Shown piece after piece: positions 50,523 to 59,554 of a stretch of 64,000 nt of DNA; positions within the stretch are counted from its first letter, which is position 1, and each line of letters opens with the position of its first letter. This DNA is from Armatimonadota bacterium. Its GTDB lineage: Bacteria > Sysuimicrobiota > Sysuimicrobiia > Sysuimicrobiales > Humicultoraceae. Location: contig JAVKHP010000001.1 in assembly GCA_031459855.1 (NCBI GenBank), positions 2,439,906 to 2,503,905 of the forward strand. Reading direction: 5' to 3'. The translations under genes and the position numbers were made by a program. The notes beneath the pieces are model-generated. The model was not told the DNA's origin. It made no database searches and saw only the letters and a program-made list of their open reading frames with translations.

Positions 50523-52230
50523 CTCCGTGCTGGAGTTTGCCGACGATCTTGGCCCACGAGTCCCGCAGGGTGACGATGCGGTTGAACACCAGCCGGTCGG
50601 GCCGGGAGTCTATAGGATCCTGCCAGAAGTACCCGAGCCGCTCGAACTGGTAGCGCGTGTCCGGGGGATCGCCAAGCACGCTGGGCTCGACGAATCCATG
50701 CACCACGGTGAGGGAGGCCGGGTTGAGGTGGTCGGTGAACTCCCCGCCCGCGGCCTCGGGGTCGGGCACGCGGAACAACCGATCGTAGAGCCGGATCTCG
50801 GCCGGCACGGCGTGTCGGGCCGACACCCAGTGGATCGTGCCCTTGACCGGCCCGTCGGCAGGCGGGCGGCCCAGGGTGTCGGGGTCGTACCGGCAGCGGA
50901 GCTCCACGACCCGACCGGCCGCGTCCTTGACGACCTCGTCGCAGCGGATCACGTAGGCGTGCCGCAGCCGCACGCGCCCGCCGGGCGTCAGCCGGTGGAA
51001 GCCGCGGGGCGGGTGCTCGGCGAAGTCGTCCTGCTCGATGTAGAGCTCGCGACACAGGGGCACCGGCCGCGAGCCCGGCTTCCCGATGTCGCGGGGCCAG
51101 TAGGGGGCATCGAGCTCCTCGACCTGCGCCGGCGGGTAGTTGGTCAGGACCACGCGTAGCGGCCGGAGCACGGCCAGCACCCGCGGGGCCCGGGTGTTGA
51201 GCTCGTCACGGATGGCGGCCTCAAGCAGGCCCACGTCGACGCGGTTGTCCGCCCGGGCCACCCCGATCCTGGCGACGAACGCGCGGATCGCCTCGGGGGG
51301 CACGCCGCGGCGCCGCAGTCCCGACAGCGTGGGCATCCGCGGGTCGTCCCAGCCGCTGACGTACCCGCCCTCCACGAGCCGGATGAGCCGGCGCTTGGAC
51401 AGCACCGTGTAGTCGAGGTTCAGCCGCGCGAACTCGTACTGATGGGGGCGGGGTGCGGCGGGCAGGCCGCACGTCCCGCGCAGGTGCTCGACGAGCCAGT
51501 CGTAGATGGCCCGGTTGTTCTCGAACTCGAGGGTGCAGAGGCTGTGCGTGATACCCTCGATGACGTCCGAGAGCGGGTGCGCGAAGTCGTACAGCGGGTA
51601 GATGCACCACGCGTCGCCGGTGCGGTAGTGCCGCGCGTGCACGATCCGGTAGAGGACCGGGTCGCGCAACTTCATGTTGGGGCTGGCGAGATCGATCTTC
51701 GCCCGCAGCACGTGGGCGCCGTTGGGGAACTCGCCGGCGCGCATGCGCCGGAAGAGGTCCAGGTTCTCCTCGACGCTGCGGTCGCGGTAGGGGCTGGGGC
51801 GGCCGGGCTCGGTCAGGGTGCCGCGGTAGGCGCTGATCTCGTCCTCGGTGAGGCTGTCCACGTAGGCCTTCCCGTCTTTGATGAGCTGCACCGCGCACTC
51901 GTAGAGCTGTTCGAAGTAGTCCGAGGCATAGCACTCGCGGGTCCACCGGAACCCCAGCCAGGCCACGTCCCGCTTGATCGCCTCCACGTACTCCAGGGAC
52001 TCGGTCTCCGGGTTGGTGTCGTCGAAGCGGAGGTGGCAGTCGCCCCCGTAGTCCAGGGCGAGCCCGAAGTTCAAGCAGATGGCCTTGGCGTGCCCGATGT
52101 GCAGGTAGCCGTTGGGCTCCGGCGGAAAGCGGGTGCGCACCCGGCTGTAGCGGCCGTGGCGGAGATCCTCGTCGATGATCTCCGTGATGAAGTTGGGCGG
52201 AACGTGCCGGGGACCGGCGGAGATCGTCAT
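50482..52230 (-). CDS. glnS: Glutaminyl-tRNA synthetase
   Basis: 582 residues. HIGH motif in [44 protein letters not shown] as the KMSKS variant ([14 protein letters not shown]), and a beta-barrel anticodon domain with [22 protein letters not shown]. Charges tRNA-Gln directly. ATG 52230 has GGAGAG upstream; an in-frame ATG at 52287 would add 19 residues. GlnRS is patchy outside gamma-proteobacteria, Deinococcus-Thermus and some others, and its location in the reverse-strand accessory block fits acquisition by transfer. Confidence 0.96.
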   Translation of the reverse strand: MTISAGPRHVPPNFITEIIDEDLRHGRYSRVRTRFPPEPNGYLHIGHAKAICLNFGLALDYGGDCHLRFDDTNPETESLEYVEAIKRDVAWLGFRWTRECYASDYFEQLYECAVQLIKDGKAYVDSLTEDEISAYRGTLTEPGRPSPYRDRSVEENLDLFRRMRAGEFPNGAHVLRAKIDLASPNMKLRDPVLYRIVHARHYRTGDAWCIYPLYDFAHPLSDVIEGITHSLCTLEFENNRAIYDWLVEHLRGTCGLPAAPRPHQYEFARLNLDYTVLSKRRLIRLVEGGYVSGWDDPRMPTLSGLRRRGVPPEAIRAFVARIGVARADNRVDVGLLEAAIRDELNTRAPRVLAVLRPLRVVLTNYPPAQVEELDAPYWPRDIGKPGSRPVPLCRELYIEQDDFAEHPPRGFHRLTPGGRVRLRHAYVIRCDEVVKDAAGRVVELRCRYDPDTLGRPPADGPVKGTIHWVSARHAVPAEIRLYDRLFRVPDPEAAGGEFTDHLNPASLTVVHGFVEPSVLGDPPDTRYQFERLGYFWQDPIDSRPDRLVFNRIVTLRDSWAKIVGKLQHGGDAPHGSDGPASL

Positions 52231-52250
52231 CGCGCTCTCCGTCGTGGCCT

Positions 52251-52264
52251 CTGCCAGCTGGCAG
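52251..52264. promoter_or_regulatory. 14-bp palindrome upstream of glnS
   Basis: CTGCCAGCTGGCAG is a perfect palindrome 20 bp before the glnS ATG. It could be an operator or a leader hairpin; if glnS starts at 52287 it would be coding. No promoter was recognised near it. Confidence 0.3.
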
Positions 52265-52411
52265 GTTGTCGGCAATTCCTTCGCCATGCACCGGCCGGGC
52301 TCCCTCGCCGGGGGTACGGTCGCGACGCGGTCGACGGCAACCATCTGGTTGCGGCGCCCGGCGCAGCGCAGGGCGGGCAGGCACTGCGCCTCGGCCGGCG
52401 CACGGGCCGGG

Positions 52412-53770
52412 CTAGACGACGACCGGTGGGAACGGCGGCGGGTCGAGCGCCAGGGACGCGGCGGCCGGTCCGGACGGGCCTCCCTCGCCGGCTGCTGGCT
52501 GTTCGCGGGTCCAGAGCGCCAGCAGGGCCGCCGCAGTGGCGGCCTGCTGGGCGTGCCCTGTGCGCTTGAGTGCCGTCTGGGCGTCGCGCAGCGCCTCGAC
52601 GGCTTCGGTCCGGCGACCCTGCGCGTACAGCACGCGCGCCAGCGTGACCTGCGCCTGCGCTTCTGCGGCGCGGGCCCCGGCGGCCTGCGCGTCGCGCAGC
52701 GCGCGCCGCGCGGCGCGGGCGGCGTCACCCCGCCGGTCGATGGCCAGCAACACCTGTGCCAGGCGGCTCCACGCTTCGCTGCGGTGCACAGGATCGGCCT
52801 GGTACTGCTCCTGGAGACGCAGAGCCCGTTGCAGCACGGCCAGCGCATCGCCATAGCGCCCCTGCAAACAGCGGGCCACGCCGAGCGCGGTCAGGGCCCC
52901 GCACAGATCCTCTGGGCTTCCGTCCTGTTGCAGGCTCTGGACCGCCTGTTCGAGCCAGGCCGCGGCCTGCTCGGGATGTCGGCGGACGCAGGCTGCGACC
53001 CCCAGACCCCACAGGGCATAGCCACGGAGCCGCGGAGCGCGCAGGCGGGTGGCCAGGTCCAGCGCGCGCCGATAGGCGCGCTGGCCGCGCTCGGGGTGGC
53101 CGCTGCGCACGTGGACGCTGCCCAAGGCGATGAGGGCGCGCACGTGCTCCTCGGTGCGCGCGGTCTTGCTCCGGCGCATGGCGTCCACGGCCTGCTCCAG
53201 CAGGGGCCGGGCGGCGTCGACGTCCTCCTGGCAGAGCGCCGCCATCCCCTGGAGCGCCAGTGCTTGGCTTGCGGGCCCCTCCAGGCGGTGGCGGGCGGCC
53301 AGCGCGGCGGCCTCTGTGAGGAGCCGCCGGGCGTCCTCGACCTGCCCCCTGGCCAGCAGCACCCGCGCCCGGTGTAGCAGGACCTGGGCGTGCAGGGCCG
53401 GTGGGAGGGGCACCAGTACCCCTTCGGTCGCGGCGAGCAGCCGGAGCGCGTCGTCGCCCGCGGTCCGCGGATCCAGCGCAGACGCCAGGTGCAGCAGGCT
53501 CAGCGCGATCTCCTGGCGGAGGTCGGCGGGATCGAAGAGCAGCGAGCCCACTGAGGTGTGCATCCGGCGGGCCAGGGCGATGACGGTCTCCACCGACGGG
53601 TACGAGCGACCGCTCTCGAGCAGGCTGATGAAGCTCTTGCTCAGGTCGGGCGCACCCAGCGCCTGCTGCGTCAGGCCTGCCCGGTTGCGGGCCAGCATCA
53701 GCCGCCGTCCGAACTGTACGAGCCACTCCGGACGGTGCGCACGTCCCGTGGTCTGCGAGGACCGTAGCAT
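52412..53770 (-). CDS. XRE-family HTH regulator with TPR repeats
   Basis: 452 residues. HTH_XRE at about 19-75 ([39 protein letters not shown]), then roughly eight helical TPR-like repeats (about 90-430, e.g. [40 protein letters not shown]). The architecture resembles RRNPP-like or starvation-responsive regulators in which the TPR domain senses a peptide or protein; the ligand is unknown. Good promoter at 53779-53807 with its -10 only 8 nt before ATG 53770. Upstream of glnS on the same strand with a 181-nt gap. Confidence 0.88.
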   Translation of the reverse strand: MLRSSQTTGRAHRPEWLVQFGRRLMLARNRAGLTQQALGAPDLSKSFISLLESGRSYPSVETVIALARRMHTSVGSLLFDPADLRQEIALSLLHLASALDPRTAGDDALRLLAATEGVLVPLPPALHAQVLLHRARVLLARGQVEDARRLLTEAAALAARHRLEGPASQALALQGMAALCQEDVDAARPLLEQAVDAMRRSKTARTEEHVRALIALGSVHVRSGHPERGQRAYRRALDLATRLRAPRLRGYALWGLGVAACVRRHPEQAAAWLEQAVQSLQQDGSPEDLCGALTALGVARCLQGRYGDALAVLQRALRLQEQYQADPVHRSEAWSRLAQVLLAIDRRGDAARAARRALRDAQAAGARAAEAQAQVTLARVLYAQGRRTEAVEALRDAQTALKRTGHAQQAATAAALLALWTREQPAAGEGGPSGPAAASLALDPPPFPPVVV

Positions 53771-54177
53771 ACGGGCTCAGTGTAGCGTGATGTCGGACGT
53801 CTGGCAACCAGGTTTCATCTGTGTTGAATTCCGCGCTGGCGTCCGCTCCTCGGAAACACATGGTCGTTCGCCGCCAGGGAAGCTAGGCGACGATGGCGTC
53901 GTGGTTAGCGGACTTCCTCGTCCCGGGAGCGTGCCGTCGCGCAGGAGGGGAAAGCCGGTGATGGTCGGGTCTGACGTCCATGAGCGCCGGTATGCCGCCG
54001 CTGGAGCAGGGGAGGGGCGGCGGCGGGCGAAAGGGAGCATGCGCCCTCGCCGTCGGGCCCGGGCGGCGCTTGGGGCACGGCCGGCGGTGGCGTCCGCGGC
54101 GGATCGTGGCTGCGGAATTCCTCGTGACCGCACGGCCAACGGTCCGGTGGGCCCGGGACACGGACGGAGCTGAGACG
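53771..54177. other. Intergenic region between the TPR regulator and the yerC-like gene
   Basis: 407 bp between divergent genes. The reverse-strand promoter lies at its left end. On the forward strand AGGAGGGG precedes GTG-ATG (53957/53960), opening a 71-codon Arg/Gly-rich frame that ends 4 nt before the yerC-like ATG; it looks non-coding by composition, but the Shine-Dalgarno is good. No riboswitch class was recognised. Confidence 0.35.
53779..53807 (-). promoter_or_regulatory. Promoter of the XRE-TPR regulator
   Basis: Reverse strand: TTGCCA (53807-53802), 17-nt spacer, TACACT (53784-53779), then 8 nt to the ATG at 53770. Implies a leaderless mRNA. Confidence 0.75.
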
Positions 54178-54573
54178 ATGCGACGGCAGCCTGCAGGGGT
54201 GAATCCGCGCCTGCGCGACCCGCTGGTCGATCAGCTCGTCCACGCCATGCTCAGCCTGCGTTCCGCAGAGGAGTGCTACCGGTTCCTTGAGGACCTGTGC
54301 ACGATCGGCGAGGTACGCGCGCTGGCGGCCCGCCTGGAGGTGGCGCGGTTGCTGGCGGCCGGGCGCACGTACGAGGAGATCGCGCGACGCACCGGTGCCA
54401 GCAGCGCCACCATCAGCAGGGTCCGGCGCTTCCTCGAGTACGGCGCCGACGGCTACCGCACGGTGTTGGGGCGGCTGGCCCGGGCGCCGCGTCAGGGCCG
54501 GCCGCGGCGATCGCCGCGACCACGGCGGCCGCAGCGACCGCAGGGGCCGCGGCGACCGCAGGCCAGGGGTTGA
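54178..54573 (+). CDS. YerC/YecD family TrpR-like transcriptional regulator
   Basis: 131 residues. Core (about 18-100) with FLEDLCTIGEVRALAARLEV, TYEEIARRTGASSATISRV and RFLEYGADGYRTVLGRL matches the YerC/TrpR-superfamily HTH. The C-terminal 30 residues are a low-complexity Arg/Pro/Gln tail encoded by imperfect GC-rich repeats. ATG 54178 follows GGAGCTGAG. It sits directly before the his promoter, whose -35 overlaps its stop codon, so it is the likeliest regulator of the his operon (inference). Confidence 0.9.
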   Translation: MRRQPAGVNPRLRDPLVDQLVHAMLSLRSAEECYRFLEDLCTIGEVRALAARLEVARLLAAGRTYEEIARRTGASSATISRVRRFLEYGADGYRTVLGRLARAPRQGRPRRSPRPRRPQRPQGPRRPQARG

Positions 54574-54598
54574 CCGCCGATCCCAAGCGTGGTACCTT
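54570..54598 (+). promoter_or_regulatory. Promoter of the his operon
   Basis: TTGACC (54570-54575, overlapping the yerC-like stop codon), 17-nt spacer, TACCTT (54593-54598). Start near 54605 gives a leader of about 60 nt before hisZ. The surrounding 60 bp are AT-rich compared with the rest. Confidence 0.65.
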
Positions 54599-54606
54599 TT
54601 AAAGGT
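54594..54606. promoter_or_regulatory. Palindromic operator candidate at the his transcription start
   Basis: ACCTTT-T-AAAGGT, a perfect 6-bp dyad spanning the -10 and predicted +1. A repressor bound here would block initiation; the adjacent TrpR-like protein is the natural candidate. Confidence 0.5.
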
Positions 54607-54664
54607 GTTTACTTCGCTGCTACTTTAACGTGATGAAGAAATAAAGGCTCTCCAGGGATCGACC

Positions 54665-55906
54665 GTGCGTATTCGGGGAACGCAGGCGGCACGGTGGCGG
54701 CACGTGCCGGTCGGCATGCGCGACGTGCCCGCCGACGAGATGGTCCGGCGCCGATGGCTGGAAGCGCGCTGGCGCGCGCTCTTTGCGCGGTGGGGCTACG
54801 TGGAGGTCGAGACCCCGCTGCTGGAGTTCCTGGAGACGTTCCTGCAGGGCGCGGGGCCGGGGGTCGGCGACCGGCTGCTGAAGCTCGTGGACACCGGCGG
54901 CGAGGTGCTGGCCCTGCGGCCAGAGATGACGGTGCCCCTGGCGCGGTACGCGGCCACGCGCCTGCTGCCGGCCGGCGACCGCCCGTGGCGCCTGGCGTAC
55001 GTCGCTGCCGTCTTTCGCGGGCAGGAGCGCGGCTCGGGGCGCGAGCGCCAGTTCACGCAGGCGGGCGTGGAGGTCATCGGCGACGGCTCGCTGGCCGCCG
55101 ACGCTGAGGTGATCGCTCTGGCGGCCGAGGCGCTGCGCATCGCCGGGGTCGAGCAGGCCACGGTGAGCGTCGGGCACGCGGGGTTCCTTCGAGGCGTGCT
55201 GGCCACGCTGCCCGCGGCGGCGGCCGACGCTGCCCGCGACCTGTTGTACCGGCGCGCCTTCGCCGAGCTCGACCGGGTCGTGCCGGCGGGTCCGGCGCGG
55301 GAGGCGCTGCGCGCCGTGCCCGGGCTGCGCGGCGCCGGGGCGCTGGAGCGCGCGGCCGCGCTGGCGACGACCGCCGAGAGCCGCGAGGCGCTCGCGGTGC
55401 TGGGCGCGGTCCTGGAGGCGCTGGCGCCCTACGCTCTGGACGTGCGGCTCGAGGTCGACCTGGGCCTGATTCGCGACTTCGACTACTACACGGGCGTCGT
55501 CTTCGAGGCCCACGGGCCGCGGGCAGGCCGGCCCCTGCTGGGCGGCGGCCGCTACGACGCGTTGCTGGCGCGCTTCGGCCAGCCGGCGCCTGCCACGGGG
55601 TTCGCGTTGGGCGTGGAGCGCGTGTTGGACGCCACGCACGTCGCGTTGCCGCAGCCGCCGCGCGTGGTCGTCCGCTACGGCGATGGCGCCGCGTACGCCC
55701 GGGCGGTGCGCGCGGCCGCGCGGCTGCGCGAGGCCGGGGCGATCGCGGTGCTCGCGGCCGGGGACGGGCCGGCCTCCTTGGATGCCCCGGCGTTCCAGGT
55801 GTGGGTCACCGAGGATGGGATCCGGGTAGACAGCGACCGGCATCCCGTCCCCGCGACGCTGGAGGCGCTGTGCGCGCAGGTGCGCGCGATGCAGACGGAC
55901 CCGTGA
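54665..55906 (+). CDS. hisZ: ATP phosphoribosyltransferase regulatory subunit
   Basis: 413 residues, HisRS-like without the anticodon domain. Class II core pieces: PVGMRDVPADEMVRRR, ETPLLEFLETFL, LRPEMTVPLARYAA, FTQAGVEVIG, DFDYYTGVVFEAHG and LGGGRYDALL. HisZ activates and confers histidine feedback on the short HisG, which follows with a 4-nt overlap. GTG 54665. First gene of hisZGDCBHAF-IE. Confidence 0.95.
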   Translation: MRIRGTQAARWRHVPVGMRDVPADEMVRRRWLEARWRALFARWGYVEVETPLLEFLETFLQGAGPGVGDRLLKLVDTGGEVLALRPEMTVPLARYAATRLLPAGDRPWRLAYVAAVFRGQERGSGRERQFTQAGVEVIGDGSLAADAEVIALAAEALRIAGVEQATVSVGHAGFLRGVLATLPAAAADAARDLLYRRAFAELDRVVPAGPAREALRAVPGLRGAGALERAAALATTAESREALAVLGAVLEALAPYALDVRLEVDLGLIRDFDYYTGVVFEAHGPRAGRPLLGGGRYDALLARFGQPAPATGFALGVERVLDATHVALPQPPRVVVRYGDGAAYARAVRAAARLREAGAIAVLAAGDGPASLDAPAFQVWVTEDGIRVDSDRHPVPATLEALCAQVRAMQTDP

Positions 55907-56553
55907 GCGAACGGCTGACGATCGCCCTGCCCACCGGCCGGCTGTGGTCCGGTGCCGTGGCGCTGCTGGCACAGGTCGGCGTGGCTCTCGATGCGTCCGG
56001 CCGCGATCGGCGGTTGCTCGTGGAGGTCGCCGACGACGTGCGGGTGCTGGCGGCCAAGCCGACCGACCTGTTGGCCTACGTCGAGCACGGGGCTGCCGAC
56101 GTCGGCATCAGCGGCCGCGACATGCTGCTGGAGCAGAGCCGCGACGTCTACGAGCTGCTCGACCTGGGGTTTGGCGCGTGCCGGGCGGTCGTGGCGCTGC
56201 CCGAGGAGCGCGCCGACGCCCTGTGGCAGCCCGGCCGCGTGCTGCGCATCGCCACGAAGTACCCACGCCTGGCGGCGCGGTTCTTCGACGAGCTCGGGCG
56301 GCCGGTGGAGGTGGTGGTCCTGCACGGTTCGGTGGAGCTGGCGCCCCTGGTGGGGCTGGCCGACGGTATCCTGGACCTGGTGATGACCGGGCGGACCCTG
56401 CGCGAGAACCGGCTGCGGGAGGTCGCGGAGGTGGCGCGGTCGACGGCGCGTCTGGTGGTCAACCGCGCCAGCCTGCTGCGCCCGCGCGTGGCCGAGTTCG
56501 TGGCGCGGGTGGAACGGCAGGTGCGCACGATGGAGGGCCCCGTCCGTGCGTGA
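55903..56553 (+). CDS. hisG: ATP phosphoribosyltransferase, short form
   Basis: 216 residues, the short class lacking the C-terminal regulatory domain, consistent with hisZ upstream. ALPTGRLWSGAVALL, YVEHGAADVGISGRDML, ATKYPRLAARFFDE and DLVMTGRTLRENRL are characteristic. Joins ATP and PRPP, the first histidine step. GTG 55903 overlaps the hisZ stop. Confidence 0.96.
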   Translation: MSERLTIALPTGRLWSGAVALLAQVGVALDASGRDRRLLVEVADDVRVLAAKPTDLLAYVEHGAADVGISGRDMLLEQSRDVYELLDLGFGACRAVVALPEERADALWQPGRVLRIATKYPRLAARFFDELGRPVEVVVLHGSVELAPLVGLADGILDLVMTGRTLRENRLREVAEVARSTARLVVNRASLLRPRVAEFVARVERQVRTMEGPVRA

Positions 56554-57871
56554 GACCGCGATCGTGCCACGGCTCCTGCGCACCCTGACCCCGCAGGAGC
56601 GGGAAGCGCGCGTGGCGCGCGCCCGGGAACAGGTGTACACCGCCGCACGCCGGCAGTACGCCGCGCAGGTGCTGGACGACGTCGCCCGGGACGGCGATGC
56701 CGCCGTGGCAGCCTACACGGCGCGCTGGGACGGCGTGGCGCTCGCCCCCGGGCAGTTCGCGGTACGCGAAGACGAGGTGGCGGCAGCGCACCGCGCGTTG
56801 CCCGATGCCGTACACGAGGCGCTGCGGGCCGCCATCGCCCGGAGCCGCCGCTACAACCTCTGGCTGCGCCCTCCGGAGCTGGCCCTGACGGAGCTGGAGC
56901 CCGGGGTCGTCGTGGGCGTGCGGTACACCGCGTGCCGGTCGGCAGGGATCTACGTGCCGTCGGGCAAGGGCTCGTTCCCGTCGATGGTCGTGGCCATGGT
57001 GACGCCCGCCGTCGTGGCCGGCGTGGAGGACCTGGCCATCGTCGTGCCGCCGCGTCCCGACGGGAGCGCCGACCCTGCCGTGCTGGTGGCCGCTGACCTG
57101 CTGGGGGTCCGGCGGATCTTCCGGTGCAACGGCGCGGCCGGCGTGGCGGCCCTGGCCGTGGGCACGGCCAGCATCCCGCGCGCCGACGTAGTCGTCGGGC
57201 CCGGCAATCCGGTGATCGCGGCGATCCAGCTGGCCGCAGCCGCCTATGGGGCGCGCCCCCTGGTCCTGCTGGGCCCCAGCGAAGCCGTGGTGCTGGCCGA
57301 CGAGACCGCCGACCCCGAACGCCTGGTGGCCGACCTGCTGAACGAAGCCGAGCACGGTGCGGACTCGGCCGTGCTGCTGGTGACCACCGAGGCGGCCGTC
57401 GCTGCCGCGGTGGCCGCCAGGCTCCCCGATGCGCTGGCCGGGCTTCCGCAGCCGCGCCGCGACTTCGCGCGCGCGGCGCTGGTCGAGCAGGGCGGCCTGT
57501 GGATCGCCGACGACCTGGACGAGGCCATCGCGTGGGTCAACGCCTACGCGCCCGAGCACCTCATGCTTGCCGTGCGCGACCCCTTCGCCCTGCTCCCGCG
57601 CATCCGCCACGCCGGCGAGATCCTCCTCGGGGCGCACACGCCGTTCGCTGCGGCCAACTACGCCATCGGCGTGCCGGCGGCGCTGCCCACGGGCGGGGCC
57701 GCGGTGGCGGCCTCGGGGGTGACGGTGTGGTCGTTCCTCAAGGCGACCTCCCTGGCCACCCTCGACGAGCGGGGTTTGCGGACGGTTGGACCTGCGGCGG
57801 TCCGGCTCGGGGCCTACGAAGGCTTCCCCGCGCACGTCCGGGCGCTGACCGTCCGGGAGGTGTCGGCATGA
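56546..57871 (+). CDS. hisD: Histidinol dehydrogenase (divergent active site)
   Basis: 441 residues, clear HisD family: IYVPSGKGSFPSMVVAM, VVVGPGNPVIAA, AEHGADSAVLL, YAPEHLML (catalytic Glu-His) and LPTGG. Compared with E. coli HisD, zinc ligand Gln259 aligns with Glu (NEAEHG), Asp360 with Asn (AANYAIG) and His367 with Ala (VPAALPT); ligands His262 and His419 (PAHVRALTVR) remain. Oxidises histidinol to histidine, judging by operon context. GTG 56546 overlaps hisG by 8 nt. Confidence 0.93.
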   Translation: MRETAIVPRLLRTLTPQEREARVARAREQVYTAARRQYAAQVLDDVARDGDAAVAAYTARWDGVALAPGQFAVREDEVAAAHRALPDAVHEALRAAIARSRRYNLWLRPPELALTELEPGVVVGVRYTACRSAGIYVPSGKGSFPSMVVAMVTPAVVAGVEDLAIVVPPRPDGSADPAVLVAADLLGVRRIFRCNGAAGVAALAVGTASIPRADVVVGPGNPVIAAIQLAAAAYGARPLVLLGPSEAVVLADETADPERLVADLLNEAEHGADSAVLLVTTEAAVAAAVAARLPDALAGLPQPRRDFARAALVEQGGLWIADDLDEAIAWVNAYAPEHLMLAVRDPFALLPRIRHAGEILLGAHTPFAAANYAIGVPAALPTGGAAVAASGVTVWSFLKATSLATLDERGLRTVGPAAVRLGAYEGFPAHVRALTVREVSA

Positions 57872-58965
57872 CCATGCTCGACCAACCCGCGCGCACCGAC
57901 GGGGTGGCGCTGGTGCGTCGCGAGGTCCGGGCCCTGCGCGCCTACCGGCTGGTCCAGCCGGCCGGCGCCGTGCGCCTGCACCAGAACGAGGCACCCGACG
58001 ACTGGCCCGAGGCCGTCAAGCGCGAGGTGGCGCAGCAGGTGGTTGCGACGCCCTGGCACCGGTATCCCGCGGCCCGGGCCGAGGCCGTCTGCGAGGCGCT
58101 CGCGCGCTTGCAGGGGACGCCCCCGGCGATGGTGGTGCCCACGGCGGGCTCCAACGAGGCGCTGTGGGCGCTGTTTTCCGCCTACGCCGCCGGCGGGACG
58201 GTGGTGCTGGCGACGCCTACCTACTCGATGGCGAGGACCCTGGCCACGGTGGCGGGCGCGCGGGTGGCCGCGGTCCCGTTGGGCGCGGGCTTCGCGCTGG
58301 ACGTCGACGCGGTGCTCCGGGCCGCCCACGCGCACCGGGCGGAGCTGATCTACCTGGTCTCGCCCAACAACCCCACCGGGAACCTGCTGGCCCCCGACGC
58401 GGTCCGCGCGGTGATCGCCGGCGCGCCCGGTGCGGTGGCCATCGACGAGGCGTACTGGGAGTTCGCGAGCGTCTCGCACCTGGACGCGGTGGCGCAGTGG
58501 CCACACGTGCTGGTGGTGCGGACGTTCAGCAAGGCCATGGGCGGTGCGGGCCTGCGGGTGGGCTGGATCACCGCTTCCCCCGAGGTGGCCGCAGAACTGC
58601 ACAAGGTCCTGCCGCCGTATGGCCTCAACGTCTTCGCGCAGATCGCCGTTCCCGTGCTCGTGGCCCACCGCGACGTGGCTCGGGCCCGCGTGGAGGCCGT
58701 GGTTGCCGAGCGGGCCCGCGTCGCGGCCGCCCTGGCGGCGTTGGGGCTCGTGGTGTACCCGAGCGAGACCAACTTCCTCCTGTTCGAGCCGGGCCGCCCG
58801 CCAACTGCTGTCTGGCAGGCACTGGCCGAGCGCGGGGTGCTGGTGCGGGACGTCTCGGGCATCCCCGGGCTCGAGCGGTGCCTGCGCGTCTCGATCGGGC
58901 GGCCCGCCGACAACGACCGCTTCCTCGACGCCCTGCGGGAGACGTTGGGCGCGCACCTGCCATGA
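57868..58965 (+). CDS. hisC: Histidinol-phosphate aminotransferase
   Basis: 365 residues, PLP fold type I. RLHQNEAPDDWPEAVK, TAGSNEALWALFSAYA, LVSPNNPTGNLL, IDEAYWEFA and the PLP lysine in RTFSKAMGGAGLRVGW, then RVSIGRPADNDRFL. Transaminates imidazole-acetol phosphate. ATG 57868 overlaps the hisD stop. Confidence 0.96.
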   Translation: MTMLDQPARTDGVALVRREVRALRAYRLVQPAGAVRLHQNEAPDDWPEAVKREVAQQVVATPWHRYPAARAEAVCEALARLQGTPPAMVVPTAGSNEALWALFSAYAAGGTVVLATPTYSMARTLATVAGARVAAVPLGAGFALDVDAVLRAAHAHRAELIYLVSPNNPTGNLLAPDAVRAVIAGAPGAVAIDEAYWEFASVSHLDAVAQWPHVLVVRTFSKAMGGAGLRVGWITASPEVAAELHKVLPPYGLNVFAQIAVPVLVAHRDVARARVEAVVAERARVAAALAALGLVVYPSETNFLLFEPGRPPTAVWQALAERGVLVRDVSGIPGLERCLRVSIGRPADNDRFLDALRETLGAHLP

Positions 58966-59543
58966 GCCGTCGCGCCGAGCTCGAGCGGGTCACCGCGGAG
59001 ACCCGCGTGCGGGTCAGTCTGGACCTGGACGGCGACGGCCGGGCCGACGTGCGCACCGGGGTGGCCTTCTACGACCACCTCCTGGCGGCGCTCGCGCGGT
59101 TTGCGGGGTTCACCTTGGCCGTGCGCGCCGACGGGGACCTCGCAGTCGATGCGCACCACACCGTGGAGGACGTGGCGATCGTGCTGGGGCAGGCCTTCCG
59201 GGCCGCGCTGGGCGACGGCGCGGGCATCGCGCGCTTCGCCTCGTTGCACCTGCCGATGGACGACGCCCTGGTGCGGGTGGCGCTGGACGTCTCGGGGCGG
59301 CCGTACCTCCACGCCGAACTGGCGTTTCCCCAGGACCGCGTGGGCGACTTCCCGGTCGAGCTGGTCGAGGAAGCGCTACGGGCGTTCGCCACCCACGCGG
59401 CGGTGACGCTCCACGTCGACCAGGTGCGGGGGCGCAACAGCCACCACATCGCGGAGGCGGTCTTCAAAGGGCTGGGCGTGGCCCTGGGCCGGGCAGTGGC
59501 GGTGGTGGGCCGCGACGTCCCCTCCACCAAAGGGGTGCTGTGA
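58962..59543 (+). CDS. hisB: Imidazoleglycerol-phosphate dehydratase
   Basis: 193 residues, monofunctional. FYDHLLAALARFAGF, AVDAHHTVEDVAIVLGQAF, FASLHLPMDDALVRVALD and GRNSHHIAEAVFKGLG carry the two manganese-binding His clusters. No N-terminal HAD phosphatase is fused, so histidinol-phosphate phosphatase must be encoded elsewhere. ATG 58962 overlaps the hisC stop. Confidence 0.97.
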   Translation: MSRRAELERVTAETRVRVSLDLDGDGRADVRTGVAFYDHLLAALARFAGFTLAVRADGDLAVDAHHTVEDVAIVLGQAFRAALGDGAGIARFASLHLPMDDALVRVALDVSGRPYLHAELAFPQDRVGDFPVELVEEALRAFATHAAVTLHVDQVRGRNSHHIAEAVFKGLGVALGRAVAVVGRDVPSTKGVL

Positions 59544-59554
59544 GGAGGCTGGCG

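Noticed and set aside
53815-54000. Riboswitch in the region upstream of the yerC-like gene
   Set aside because: I compared it by eye with cyclic di-GMP, cobalamin and glycine aptamer cores and found no consensus core.
53960-54173. 71-codon Arg/Gly-rich frame before the yerC-like gene
   Set aside because: A Shine-Dalgarno is present, but the composition looks non-coding and no fold or family is visible; kept only as a note in the intergenic entry.
54480-54570. GC-rich imperfect repeats at the end of the yerC-like gene as a possible CRISPR or repeat array
   Set aside because: Repeats are short, degenerate and in frame, giving an Arg/Pro/Gln tail; no regular spacer length.
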